Source: Pseudomonas sp. MYb327 (lineage in GTDB: Bacteria > Pseudomonadota > Gammaproteobacteria > Pseudomonadales > Pseudomonadaceae). Taken from it: a stretch of DNA of 64,000 nucleotides. The DNA is taken from positions 5,107,001 to 5,171,000 of the forward strand of contig NZ_CP159258.1 of assembly GCF_040438925.1 (NCBI RefSeq). Direction: 5' to 3'. The translations under genes and the position numbers were made by a program. Below the pieces are notes generated by a model that saw only the letters and a program-made list of their open reading frames with translations, was not told where the DNA came from and made no database searches. Below, piece after piece: positions 1 through 7,379 of this stretch. Position 1 is the stretch's first letter; each line of letters opens with the position of its first letter.

Positions 1-1060
1 GGGTATGACTGACCGGCGTCAGGCTATAGGTCAACAAGCGCGACTCACCATCGACTTCGATGCTCAGGTCCTCCGGCGCTCGCTCCAGCGTGCCGCCACG
101 CAGCACCAGCTGCAGCTGTTCATCGAGCTCGGGACGCTCCAACGCCGTGCCCAGCCCTTGCCCGAGTCGATCGCTGTCCCATCCCAACTGGCGCTGCGCC
201 ACCGGGTTGAGGTGCTCCAGATGACCTTCACGATCGATCATCAGCAATCCGTCATCGATGCTATCGAGCACCGCTTGCAGACGCTGCTGCCCCGCGAGCA
301 GCTCATCGACATTGGTCGCCTGATGCTCGCGCAGGGCCTCGGCCATGATTCCGAAGCGCCGGGTCAGCTGATTCAATTCCACCGCCGAAGAGATCGGCAA
401 CGTGACGTCGAATTTGCCCTGGCCGATATGGTCCGCCGCCTGCGCCAAGGCCTCAATGGGCTCCCCAAAGCGCCGTGCGATGGCATGAGCGGTGACGAAA
501 CCGATGATCAATACCGCCAACCCGACCATGCCGAGCAACCCGGCAATCAGCAGCGCGCGCTCACGGGCGCGCCGTTCGATGTCGTTGATGTTGTCCAGTG
601 CACGCTTGTGTTCGGCGATCAAACCACTGCGCAGCGCATTAAATTTTTCGGTGAGCTCGTCGTTGCCGCTCAGCACATGTTTGGGGTCAGGCGACACCTC
701 ATACGCCTGAATAAAGCTCAGGTAATCCGCCTTGGCTTTCTTGAAACCGTATTCGCTGCCGATGCCCGATGGCTCTTGGGCAATGCCCTCCTCCAGCAGT
801 TCGAAGTATCGCTTTTTGGACGCGTCGAAGGCAGCGGAATCCGGTTGTTCGCTGAGCATGAGGATCAGCTGATCACCCAGTGTCTGGCGCAGTTTCAAGC
901 CCACGTCCAGGGTAACGAAGTTGTTGCGCACCAGCGCTTCTTGCGTCCCGGCCATCTGCATGACGCTGACGAGCCCAAGCAGAAGCCCGAGCAGTGCGAC
1001 GGTGATCAGCGCGGAAATACTGAGAAACAGCCGGGTCCGCAACTTCATCGCCAGTTTCAT
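1..1060 (-). CDS. kinB: KinB sensor histidine kinase (5' part; runs off the left edge)
   Basis: Membrane sensor kinase paired with AlgB in control of alginate and virulence genes. Only the N-terminal 353 residues lie in the window. The reading begins MKLAMKLRTRLFLSISALI, with a first membrane helix at about residues 10-31, a periplasmic sensor region of about 130 residues, a second helix at about 165-190, a HAMP-like linker and the start of a PAS domain (around DSIDDGLLMIDREG). The His box and ATPase domain lie outside. The start ATG is 10 bases after the algB stop, so the two are co-transcribed. Identity rests on the order algB-kinB and the N-terminus, which matches KinB as I remember it; the kinase core is not visible here. 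Confidence 0.88.
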   Translation of the reverse strand, partial: MKLAMKLRTRLFLSISALITVALLGLLLGLVSVMQMAGTQEALVRNNFVTLDVGLKLRQTLGDQLILMLSEQPDSAAFDASKKRYFELLEEGIAQEPSGIGSEYGFKKAKADYLSFIQAYEVSPDPKHVLSGNDELTEKFNALRSGLIAEHKRALDNINDIERRARERALLIAGLLGMVGLAVLIIGFVTAHAIARRFGEPIEALAQAADHIGQGKFDVTLPISSAVELNQLTRRFGIMAEALREHQATNVDELLAGQQRLQAVLDSIDDGLLMIDREGHLEHLNPVAQRQLGWDSDRLGQGLGTALERPELDEQLQLVLRGGTLERAPEDLSIEVDGESRLLTYSLTPVSHT

Positions 1061-1070
1061 CGCTGGCGAC

Positions 1071-2417
1071 TCACAAGTTGTACTGTTTGCGTTTGCGGTA
1101 CAGCGTCGATGCGTCGATACCCAAGGTCTTGGCGGCCTGGTCCAGCGTGCCGGCGGTGGCGAGCACTGCGCCGATGTGGGCTTTTTCCAGCTCATCGAGA
1201 CTCAGGGCGGCGCCGATGCGTGGAGCGTTATTGATCGGGGCTTCGGACATGCCCAAATGGCTGATTTCAACCCGTTCCTGCGGACAGATGATGCTCGCCC
1301 GCTCGACCACGTTGCGCAGCTCACGAATATTTCCCGGCCAACGATAGCCAAGCAGCGCTTCACGGGCTTCGTCACTGAAACCCCGAGCCGGGCGGGCGTA
1401 TTCCTTGACGAACCGGGCCAGAAAACGGTCGGCCAGGTTGAGAATGTCTTCCCGGCGTTCGCGCAGTGGTGGCAGGTGCAAGGTGATGACGTTCAGGCGA
1501 TACAGCAGGTCTTCGCGAAAACGGCCGTCGCGAACCATGTCTTCCAGGTTCTGGTTAGTCGCCGCGAGAATGCGCACATCGGCGCGGCGGGTAACCGGAT
1601 CCCCTACCCGCTCGTATTCTTTGTCCTGAATAAAACGTAGCAATTTTGGCTGCAAAATCAGCGGAAAGTCGCCGATTTCGTCGAGAAACAGTGTGCCGCC
1701 ATCGGCTTGATTGACACGACCCAAGGTACTTTCGCTAGCCCCGGTAAACGCGCCACGACTGTGGCCAAACAGCTCGCTTTCCATGAGTTCGGCAGTTAGC
1801 GACGGACAGTTAATGGTGATGCATGACTTCTTCGCCCGCTTGCTCCAGCCGTGAATCGCCTGGGACAGCTCGCCTTTACCGGTGCCGGATTCGCCGAGAA
1901 TTAAAATGTTGGCATCAGTCGTGGCGACCTGGCGTGCCGTTTCCAGCACCACTTTCATCGCCGGGCTATGCGAGTCGAGGCCATCCTTGGGTTTGCGCAC
2001 CTCGCCTTCCAGCGCTTCCAGGCGCGCCGATAGTTGCCGCACTTCCAGCTGCTTGGCGGTAGCCAGGCGCAGTTGATCCGGGCTGCATGGCTTGACCAGA
2101 TAATCGGCAGCTCCCGCCTGGATTGCATCTACGGCAGTGTCTACGGCTGAGTGAGCGGTGACGATCACCACGCGCATCCACGGCGCTTGAATGCGCATCT
2201 GCGCCAGCACGTCGAGGCCATTGTCTTCACCCAGGCGCAAATCGAGGAAGCACAGGTCGAAGACCTGGCGTTGCAACAACGCATCGGCTTGCGTAGCGCT
2301 GTTGGCCGTCGCCACGCTGTAGCCTTCGTCCTCAAGGCAATAACGAAAGGTTCGCAGGATGGCGGACTCATCATCCACCAAAAGAATACGGCCTTGGTGC
2401 TCAGTGGCAGATTCCAT
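1071..2417 (-). CDS. algB: AlgB, NtrC-type response regulator
   Basis: Cytoplasmic sigma-54-type activator that controls alginate synthesis with KinB. The 448 residues match the family length. A receiver domain (about 10-125) has acidic residues D15/D16 and phospho-acceptor D59 (CFLDLRL). The AAA+ domain (about 145-380) has Walker A GESGTGKG, the sigma-54 contact loop GAFTGA and Walker B GGTLFLDEIG. A C-terminal Fis-type helix-turn-helix ends DASTLYRKRKQYNL. The start ATG follows an AGGAG-rich stretch. It is first in the algB-kinB unit and divergent from the small-gene cluster starting near 2850. The family is well characterised; specific targets here are inferred. Confidence 0.95.
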   Translation of the reverse strand: MESATEHQGRILLVDDESAILRTFRYCLEDEGYSVATANSATQADALLQRQVFDLCFLDLRLGEDNGLDVLAQMRIQAPWMRVVIVTAHSAVDTAVDAIQAGAADYLVKPCSPDQLRLATAKQLEVRQLSARLEALEGEVRKPKDGLDSHSPAMKVVLETARQVATTDANILILGESGTGKGELSQAIHGWSKRAKKSCITINCPSLTAELMESELFGHSRGAFTGASESTLGRVNQADGGTLFLDEIGDFPLILQPKLLRFIQDKEYERVGDPVTRRADVRILAATNQNLEDMVRDGRFREDLLYRLNVITLHLPPLRERREDILNLADRFLARFVKEYARPARGFSDEAREALLGYRWPGNIRELRNVVERASIICPQERVEISHLGMSEAPINNAPRIGAALSLDELEKAHIGAVLATAGTLDQAAKTLGIDASTLYRKRKQYNL

Positions 2418-2653
2418 TTTCCTACGCTCCTTTATATGAATGATGTTGGTTAGCCCCGGAAAAATCGGGCAAGTTGCATGGTTTATTCTGATGCATTCCC
2501 GCCATGCCAGGGTAGCTATCTGTAGCCCTTCGGAAATCGCCTAATTTTTTGAGCTTTTCAAAGCAAGCCTCTCATCTGCAGACGCCTTACGTTCATCTCT
2601 GACATCTGCGCCCTCCTCTCAATTCAAAAATATTGCGACACCCCTGCGATAGA

Positions 2654-2691
2654 TCGTGCATATCGCACGACCGCGCGAGGGCCCATCGTGC
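2654..2691. promoter_or_regulatory. TCGTGC palindrome plus extra half-site, possible enhancer site
   Basis: TCGTGC at 2654-2659 is followed by a 5-base spacer and its inverse GCACGA at 2665-2670, with another TCGTGC at about 2686-2691. The palindrome centre lies about 104 bases upstream of the -24 element, the usual distance for an upstream activator site of an NtrC-type regulator. The binding protein is unknown; AlgB, encoded next door, is one candidate by inference only. Confidence 0.35.
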
Positions 2692-2764
2692 AGGATGCGT
2701 ACGAAGCGTTTTGCACAACATCTGTAACAGATTGATTTACAAGGGTTTTTTAATCTAAAAAATC

Positions 2765-2780
2765 TGGCATGACGGCTGCA
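2765..2780 (+). promoter_or_regulatory. Candidate sigma-54 (-24/-12) promoter for the 2850 gene
   Basis: The element TGGCAT-GACGG-CTGCA has the invariant GG (2766-2767) and GC (2778-2779) doublets exactly 10 bases apart, and differs from the consensus TGGCAC-N5-TTGCA at two positions. Transcription would start near 2791, about 60 bases before the start codon at 2850. No experimental support is available. Confidence 0.45.
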
Positions 2781-2849
2781 ATACCTTGGATAACGCAGGG
2801 CAAAAACAAATGCCCCCAACCGATTTCCCCGCGTGGGAGGAGCTCCAGG

Positions 2850-3137
2850 ATGATTCGCCAACGTGCCGCCCAATTGCATCTTTCATCACTGCATTTGCAG
2901 CAAGGGCTTTTTGCTGTTTTTGCCCTGCTGGTCACTTTGTTTGGCGGTCAGCAATTCCTGCGCTGGGAGCAGAGTCAACAGCAAGAAGCCCCGCGCATCT
3001 CATTTGAGCGCCCAGTCCAGACTCACTTCAGCGCTGCAAAAAGCGGCGTGGCCGATAGTGCCGCCATGCGAATGATGGATGTCGACCAGGCTCAGCCTGC
3101 GGATCAGATGCCTCGTCAGGAACGCTGGGTTTTTTAA
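2850..3137 (+). CDS. Hypothetical 95-residue single-pass membrane protein
   Basis: I do not recognise a named family. The protein has a short basic N-terminus, one hydrophobic helix at about residues 19-36 (LFAVFALLVTLFGG) and a polar, Gln-rich C-terminal half that would probably face the periplasm. An upstream in-frame start at 2769 exists, but the ATG at 2850 sits 6-10 bases after GGGAGGAGCTCC, a good ribosome-binding site, so it is preferred. It is the first gene after the sigma-54-like element and is followed within 75 bases by a DUF1328 gene and then an Ivy-type inhibitor, suggesting a small envelope-related operon next to algB. Confidence 0.6.
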   Translation: MIRQRAAQLHLSSLHLQQGLFAVFALLVTLFGGQQFLRWEQSQQQEAPRISFERPVQTHFSAAKSGVADSAAMRMMDVDQAQPADQMPRQERWVF

Positions 3138-3209
3138 ATTCAAACACTTGGCGCGCTCGTTGCGCCGGGATATGCAACACCTCTAAATAGAAGCGTAAGG
3201 AGAATCACC

Positions 3210-3374
3210 ATGTTGAGCTGGGCAATCACATTCTTGATCATTGCCATTGTCGCTGCCGTTCTGGGCTTCGGTGGTATCGCGGGCACCGCCACGGGTATCG
3301 CCAAGATTCTCTTTGTCGTGTTCCTGGTGATGTTCATTGCTTCCTTCTTCTTTGGCCGTCGCGGTCGAGGTTAG
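3210..3374 (+). CDS. DUF1328 (YtjA-type) small membrane protein
   Basis: A 54-residue, very hydrophobic protein beginning [20 protein letters not shown] with a Gly/Ala turn ([15 protein letters not shown]) and a second helix ending FFFGRRGRG. This two-helix layout with a basic tail fits the DUF1328/YtjA family, whose role is unknown. A strong ribosome-binding site (AAGGAG) lies 8 bases before the ATG. The stop is two bases before the next start at 3377, so the two genes are translationally linked. It is short enough to be missed by length-filtered gene calling. Confidence 0.85.
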   Translation: MLSWAITFLIIAIVAAVLGFGGIAGTATGIAKILFVVFLVMFIASFFFGRRGRG

Positions 3375-3376
3375 AC

Positions 3377-3841
3377 ATGAGCGGTTCGTTAAGAACAATG
3401 GCAGCCGCCCTGCTACTGGGCGGTAGTGCCATGGCAGTCGCTGCCAATGATGGGCAGGCTCGGGTCAACGAGTTGCTGAACGCAGACCCGCAATACAGGG
3501 AAACCTGGCAAGGCGTTGTGAAGAAGGAAGAGCGCTTGCCGGAATGGGTGATGAATTTGTCCGGTGATGCCGAACAGATGAATGCCGTTGAAGAGGATGG
3601 CGACAAGTATCTGGTGGGCCCGCTCTGCGAGTCGCAAAAGAGCTGCCTCAATGAACGCTTGATCGTCGCCGTCAGTTTCGACAAAAAGGACGCCTACGCC
3701 ATGCTGGTCGAAGTACCGACAGGGTTACCGGCCGACAAGTCGCCGACCCGGCACGCCAACTATCGTTTTATCGGCCAACCGGATCAGGGCATGCAGGATT
3801 TGCTAATGCAACAGCTGAAAAAAGATCCAAACTGGTATTGA
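3377..3841 (+). CDS. Ivy-family inhibitor of vertebrate lysozyme (periplasmic)
   Basis: 154 residues with a signal peptide of about 22 residues (cleavage near AVA-AND). The exported part contains a Cys-containing loop, LCESQKSC, resembling the CKPHDC loop with which Ivy proteins plug the lysozyme active site, followed by the strand-rich ERLIVAVSFDKKDAYAMLVE. Length and layout fit the Ivy family, which protects Gram-negative cells from c-type lysozyme and may restrain their own lytic transglycosylases. It lies last in the 2850-3841 cluster beside algB. The family is inferred from the loop and position; the loop departs from the E. coli sequence at the inner residues. Confidence 0.75.
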   Translation: MSGSLRTMAAALLLGGSAMAVAANDGQARVNELLNADPQYRETWQGVVKKEERLPEWVMNLSGDAEQMNAVEEDGDKYLVGPLCESQKSCLNERLIVAVSFDKKDAYAMLVEVPTGLPADKSPTRHANYRFIGQPDQGMQDLLMQQLKKDPNWY

Positions 3842-3857
3842 ACTGAATTGAAACTAC

Positions 3858-3878
3858 GAAAGAAGCGTTGCTTCTTTC
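3858..3878 (+). terminator. Hairpin after ivy, probable terminator
   Basis: A perfect 9-base stem, GAAAGAAGC and GCTTCTTTC, with a 3-base loop, 17 bases after the ivy stop codon. The T-rich side is inside the stem and only a short T tract follows, so it is a moderate candidate. Confidence 0.5.
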
Positions 3879-3908
3879 ACAGTGCGCCACCCGAGGAAGG
3901 CAAGGCGC

Positions 3909-4076
3909 ATGACCAAGGGGTCGGGACGTTCTACCTGTTTCAGGGGTGGAGTGACCTACGGGTACAGGGAGTGCCTGCGCAAGGGCCGGGTCAGGAAAAA
4001 GCTGCGACGCAAGTTCGCCAGTCATCATGATTTGACGAACTTGCGAAGAGCTTGTGCGCGCAAAGCGCCGAGCTAA
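3909..4076 (+). CDS. Possible small basic protein (55 residues), doubtful
   Basis: An ATG preceded by AGGAAGG at suitable spacing opens a 55-residue frame beginning MTKGSGRSTCFRGGVTYGYR. It is very rich in Arg and Lys and has four cysteines. I recognise no family. Against it, the frame overlaps a strong 10-base inverted repeat near 4008-4045 and the composition is that of random GC-rich DNA in an Arg-heavy frame. The interval could instead encode a structured RNA or untranslated leader. Confidence 0.25.
   Translation: MTKGSGRSTCFRGGVTYGYRECLRKGRVRKKLRRKFASHHDLTNLRRACARKAPS
4008..4045. repeat. Perfect 10-base inverted repeat in the ivy-gltP gap
   Basis: CGCAAGTTCG and its exact inverse CGAACTTGCG are separated by 18 bases that themselves contain a 4-base stem (GTCA...TGAC). 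The RNA would form a long, interrupted hairpin. There is no T tract after it, so it does not look like a simple terminator. Confidence 0.6.
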
Positions 4077-4536
4077 AAAGGTTACTCTTTCAATCCTCCC
4101 TCCTGCGTAAACCCGCCAGATACCGTTTCTTAACAAACCGTATATCGAGAAATGGGGTCTTTTTGCGGCCGCGACTTCTCTTCGTCCGTTGTAGGATTTT
4201 CCCGAAATATCTCGTCTATTCTCTTGATCAAAAAACAATCAACCTGCTCTGTGATGGCCGGTTCACGGCACTTATGCCTGCTGAAATGTCATATTCGAAC
4301 TGTTTGCGACGTCACTTTCTGCAAAATAGCCTCATGCCGATTCGGCATAGGGTAGTCGTTTACGGCATTAGACGTCACTCTCTTGCATCGGAATAGTTGC
4401 GCCTTTTTTCGCCTGCCAGAGAGCCACTAACAAGCGCTCCGGGGCTCCTTATACGGGGGCAGATGCACAGGACTTTTCGCCACAAGCGATGCGTTTCGTG
4501 CCACTGCTCGAGTCAAACTGAAGTAAGGGTAAAGAT

Positions 4537-5868
4537 ATGAAGAAGGCAAAGCTTAGCCTCGCCTGGCAGATCCTCATCGGTCTGGTATTGGGGATTGCAA
4601 TTGGTGCGCTGCTCAACCATTTCAGTGCCGAAAAAGCCTGGTGGATCAGTAACGTCCTGCAACCGGCGGGCGATATCTTTATCCGTCTGATCAAGATGAT
4701 CGTGATCCCGATCGTGATCTCGTCGCTGATCGTCGGCATTGCTGGCGTCGGCGACGCGAAGAAACTCGGGCGCATTGGCCTGAAAACCATCATCTATTTC
4801 GAAATCGTCACCACCATCGCCATTCTGGTCGGTCTGGTGCTGGCCAACGTGTTCCACCCGGGCTCAGGCATCGACATGAGCACCCTGGGTACTGTGGACA
4901 TCTCCAAGTACCAGGCGACTGCCGCCGAGGTTCAGCATGAACACGCGTTCATCGAAACCATCCTCAACCTGATCCCGTCCAACATCTTCGCGGCCATGGC
5001 CCGCGGCGAGATGCTGCCGATCATCTTCTTCTCCGTACTGTTCGGCCTCGGTCTATCGAGCCTGCAAGCGGATCTGCGCGAGCCGCTGGTGAAGATGTTC
5101 CAGGGCGTGTCGGAAAGCATGTTCAAAGTTACCCACATGATCATGAACTACGCCCCGATCGGCGTTTTCGCACTGATCGCGGTGACCGTGGCCAACTTCG
5201 GCTTCGCCTCCCTGCTGCCGCTGGCGAAACTGGTGATCCTGGTTTACGTCGCCATCGCCTTCTTCGCCTTCGTGGTGCTGGGCCTGATCGCCCGCCTGTT
5301 TGGCTTCTCGGTGATCAAGCTGATGCGCATCTTCAAAGATGAGCTGGTGCTGGCCTACTCCACCGCCTCCTCCGAAACCGTGCTGCCACGTGTGATCGAG
5401 AAGATGGAAGCCTACGGCGCGCCGAAAGCCATTTGCAGCTTCGTGGTACCGACCGGTTACTCGTTCAACCTCGACGGTTCGACCCTGTACCAGAGCATCG
5501 CGGCAATCTTCATTGCCCAGCTGTACGGCATCGACCTGTCGATCAGCCAACAATTGCTGCTGGTGCTGACCCTGATGGTTACTTCCAAAGGCATTGCCGG
5601 TGTACCGGGCGTGTCCTTCGTGGTACTGCTGGCGACTCTGGGCAGCGTCGGAATTCCGCTGGAAGGCCTGGCGTTCATCGCCGGTGTCGACCGCATTATG
5701 GACATGGCGCGTACCGCACTGAACGTCATTGGTAACGCTTTGGCCGTACTGGTCATCGCGCGTTGGGAAGGCATGTACGACGATGCCAAGGGCCAGCGCT
5801 ACTGGAACTCGCTGCCGCACTGGCGCAGCAAGGAAAAACTGCCGGCTGGCGAGATTTCCAAGAACTGA
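4537..5868 (+). CDS. gltP: GltP, glutamate/aspartate:proton symporter
   Basis: Inner-membrane dicarboxylate/amino acid:cation symporter of 443 residues, the usual size for GltP. Family features are the N-terminal helices, the serine-rich reentrant loop AYSTASSETVLP (about 271-282), the conserved helix PTGYSFNLDGSTLYQSI with the NLDGS substrate/cation motif, the second loop TSKGIAGVPGVSFVVL, and the helix GVDRIMDMARTALNVIGN, where D and R bind the substrate. The start ATG follows GTAAGGG. It is transcribed alone, with REP elements and a strong terminator after it. The exact substrate range (Glu/Asp versus C4-dicarboxylates) is inferred from overall similarity. Confidence 0.93.
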   Translation: MKKAKLSLAWQILIGLVLGIAIGALLNHFSAEKAWWISNVLQPAGDIFIRLIKMIVIPIVISSLIVGIAGVGDAKKLGRIGLKTIIYFEIVTTIAILVGLVLANVFHPGSGIDMSTLGTVDISKYQATAAEVQHEHAFIETILNLIPSNIFAAMARGEMLPIIFFSVLFGLGLSSLQADLREPLVKMFQGVSESMFKVTHMIMNYAPIGVFALIAVTVANFGFASLLPLAKLVILVYVAIAFFAFVVLGLIARLFGFSVIKLMRIFKDELVLAYSTASSETVLPRVIEKMEAYGAPKAICSFVVPTGYSFNLDGSTLYQSIAAIFIAQLYGIDLSISQQLLLVLTLMVTSKGIAGVPGVSFVVLLATLGSVGIPLEGLAFIAGVDRIMDMARTALNVIGNALAVLVIARWEGMYDDAKGQRYWNSLPHWRSKEKLPAGEISKN

Positions 5869-5880
5869 CGACCGCTGAAT

Positions 5881-5962
5881 GAGCCGGCTTGCTGGCGATG
5901 AACGATAACGCGGTGTGACAGCTACACCGCGACGCGACAATCGCCAGCATGCCGGCTCCTAC
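5881..5962. repeat. REP pair (inverted) downstream of gltP
   Basis: GAGCCGGCTTGCTGGCGATG at 5881-5900 faces its near-inverse, ATCGCCAGCATGCCGGCTCCTAC, at about 5940-5962. This is the REP doublet common in fluorescent pseudomonads. Between the two lies an additional small palindrome (GCGGTGTGACAGCTACACCGC). Confidence 0.85.
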
Positions 5963-5980
5963 AGTTGGTAGCGCATAGAT

Positions 5981-6004
5981 AAACCCCGGAGAAATCCGGG
6001 GTTT
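5981..6004 (+). terminator. Rho-independent terminator after gltP
   Basis: A 10-base perfect stem AAACCCCGGA/TCCGGGGTTT closed by a GAAA tetraloop and followed by a T-containing stretch (GTTTGTCGTTT). It lies about 110 bases after the gltP stop, beyond the REP pair, and 54 bases before the next gene. Confidence 0.8.
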
Positions 6005-6057
6005 GTCGTTTCTGGCCACCCCGCTATCATTCGCGCATCTTTTGGGGGATTTGACTG

Positions 6058-7287
6058 ATGCTTAATGGCCTGTGGCTTGGCTTTTTCATCGTGGCTGCCG
6101 TGTCGGCACTGGCGCAATGGTTGATCGGCGGCAACGCCGGGATCTTCGCGGCGATGGTAGAAAGCATCTTCGCTATGGCCAAATTGTCGGTCGAAGTCAT
6201 GGTGTTGCTGTTCGGCACCCTCACCCTCTGGCTGGGTTTTCTGCGGATCGCCGAGAAAGCCGGGATCGTCGAATGGCTGGCCAAGGCCCTCGGTCCGCTG
6301 TTTTTGCGCCTGATGCCGGAAGTCCCGCCCGGCCACCCTGCCATCGGCCTGATCACCCTGAACTTTGCCGCCAACGGCCTGGGCCTGGACAACGCCGCCA
6401 CGCCAATCGGCCTCAAGGCCATGAAAGCCCTGCAGGAGCTCAACCCCAGCGCCACCATCGCCAGTAACGCGCAGATCCTGTTCCTGGTGCTCAACGCGTC
6501 CTCCCTGACCCTGCTGCCGGTGACGATCTTCATGTACCGCGCCCAGCAAGGCGCGCCCGACCCGACGCTGGTGTTCTTGCCGATCCTGCTCGCCACCAGT
6601 AGCTCAACCATCGTTGGCTTTCTCTCGGTGGCGTTCATGCAACGCCTGCGCGTCTGGGACCCGGTGGTGCTGGCGTATCTAATTCCCGGCGCCCTCGCCC
6701 TCGGTGGATTCATGGCGCTGCTGGGGACAATGTCAGCCGCCGCGCTGGCGGGTTTGTCGTCGATCCTCGGAAATTTGACGCTATTTGGCTTGATCATGCT
6801 GTTTTTGATCATTGGCGCGCTGCGCAAAGTGAAGGTTTATGAAGCATTCGTCGAAGGTGCCAAGGAAGGCTTCGACGTGGCGAAGAATCTGCTGCCGTAT
6901 CTGGTAGCAATGCTTTGCGCTGTGGGCGTGTTGCGGGCATCGGGGGCGCTGGATTTCGGCCTGGACGGGATTCGTCATCTGGTGGAGTGGGCCGGTTGGG
7001 ACACGCGCTTCGTCGATGCGCTGCCGACCGCGATGGTCAAACCGTTTTCCGGCAGCGCCGCCCGGGCGATGCTGATCGAAACCATGAAGACCTCCGGCGT
7101 GGACAGCTTCCCGGCATTGGTCGCGGCGACGGTGCAGGGCAGTACCGAAACCACGTTCTATGTGCTGGCGGTGTACTTCGGTGCCGTGGGTATTCAGAGG
7201 GCGCGGCATGCGGTGGGGTGTGCGTTGTTGGCCGAGTTGGCCGGCGTTCTGGGCGCCATCGGGGTTTGCTACTGGTTCTTTGGGTGA
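6058..7287 (+). CDS. Fused SpmA/SpmB-like nucleoside-recognition (Gate) membrane protein
   Basis: A 409-residue polytopic protein with two related halves. The N-terminal half has GLITLNFAANGLGLDNAATPIGLKAM, typical of SpmA. The C-terminal half has DALPTAMVKPFSGSAARAMLIE and STETTFYVLAVYFGAVG, typical of SpmB. In Bacillus these are two proteins needed for spore-core dehydration; in non-sporing proteobacteria the fused form has no settled role and probably acts as a transporter. The start ATG lies 5-6 bases from a weak GGGG site (TTTTGGGGGATTTGACTG). It stands alone between a terminator and a REP pair. Confidence 0.82.
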   Translation: MLNGLWLGFFIVAAVSALAQWLIGGNAGIFAAMVESIFAMAKLSVEVMVLLFGTLTLWLGFLRIAEKAGIVEWLAKALGPLFLRLMPEVPPGHPAIGLITLNFAANGLGLDNAATPIGLKAMKALQELNPSATIASNAQILFLVLNASSLTLLPVTIFMYRAQQGAPDPTLVFLPILLATSSSTIVGFLSVAFMQRLRVWDPVVLAYLIPGALALGGFMALLGTMSAAALAGLSSILGNLTLFGLIMLFLIIGALRKVKVYEAFVEGAKEGFDVAKNLLPYLVAMLCAVGVLRASGALDFGLDGIRHLVEWAGWDTRFVDALPTAMVKPFSGSAARAMLIETMKTSGVDSFPALVAATVQGSTETTFYVLAVYFGAVGIQRARHAVGCALLAELAGVLGAIGVCYWFFG

Positions 7288-7298
7288 ATCCAGAATTT

Positions 7299-7363
7299 AT
7301 CGCTGGCAAGCCAGCTCCTACAGGTTACAGCGCGGTCTCTGTGGGAGCTGGCATGCCAGCGAT
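7299..7363. repeat. REP pair between convergent genes
   Basis: ATCGCTGGCAAGCCAGCTCCTAC at about 7299-7322 faces TGTGGGAGCTGGCATGCCAGCGAT at about 7340-7363. The doublet fills the short gap between the SpmAB-like gene and the convergent lipoprotein gene and may serve as a bidirectional transcription end. Confidence 0.85.
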
Positions 7364-7379
7364 AAGGTCCGCAGGACCT

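Larger units (their letters stand above)
2418..2849. other. Divergent intergenic region between algB and the 2850 gene
   Basis: This 432-base gap must hold the promoters for algB (left) and the small-gene cluster (right). It contains an AT-rich tract, a palindrome TCGTGC-N5-GCACGA at 2654-2670 with a third TCGTGC copy near 2686, and a sigma-54-like -24/-12 element at 2765-2780. No convincing gene was seen in it. Confidence 0.6.
3842..4536. other. 695-base structured interval between ivy and gltP
   Basis: No gene is certain here. It contains a terminator-like hairpin after ivy (3858-3878), a possible 55-residue basic reading frame (3909-4076), a perfect 10-base inverted repeat CGCAAGTTCG/CGAACTTGCG (about 4008-4045), two direct copies of GACGTCACT (about 4308 and 4371) and a 15-base palindrome ATGCCGATTCGGCAT (about 4334-4348). 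The right part is lower in GC than flanking genes and presumably carries the gltP promoter and operators. Confidence 0.5.
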
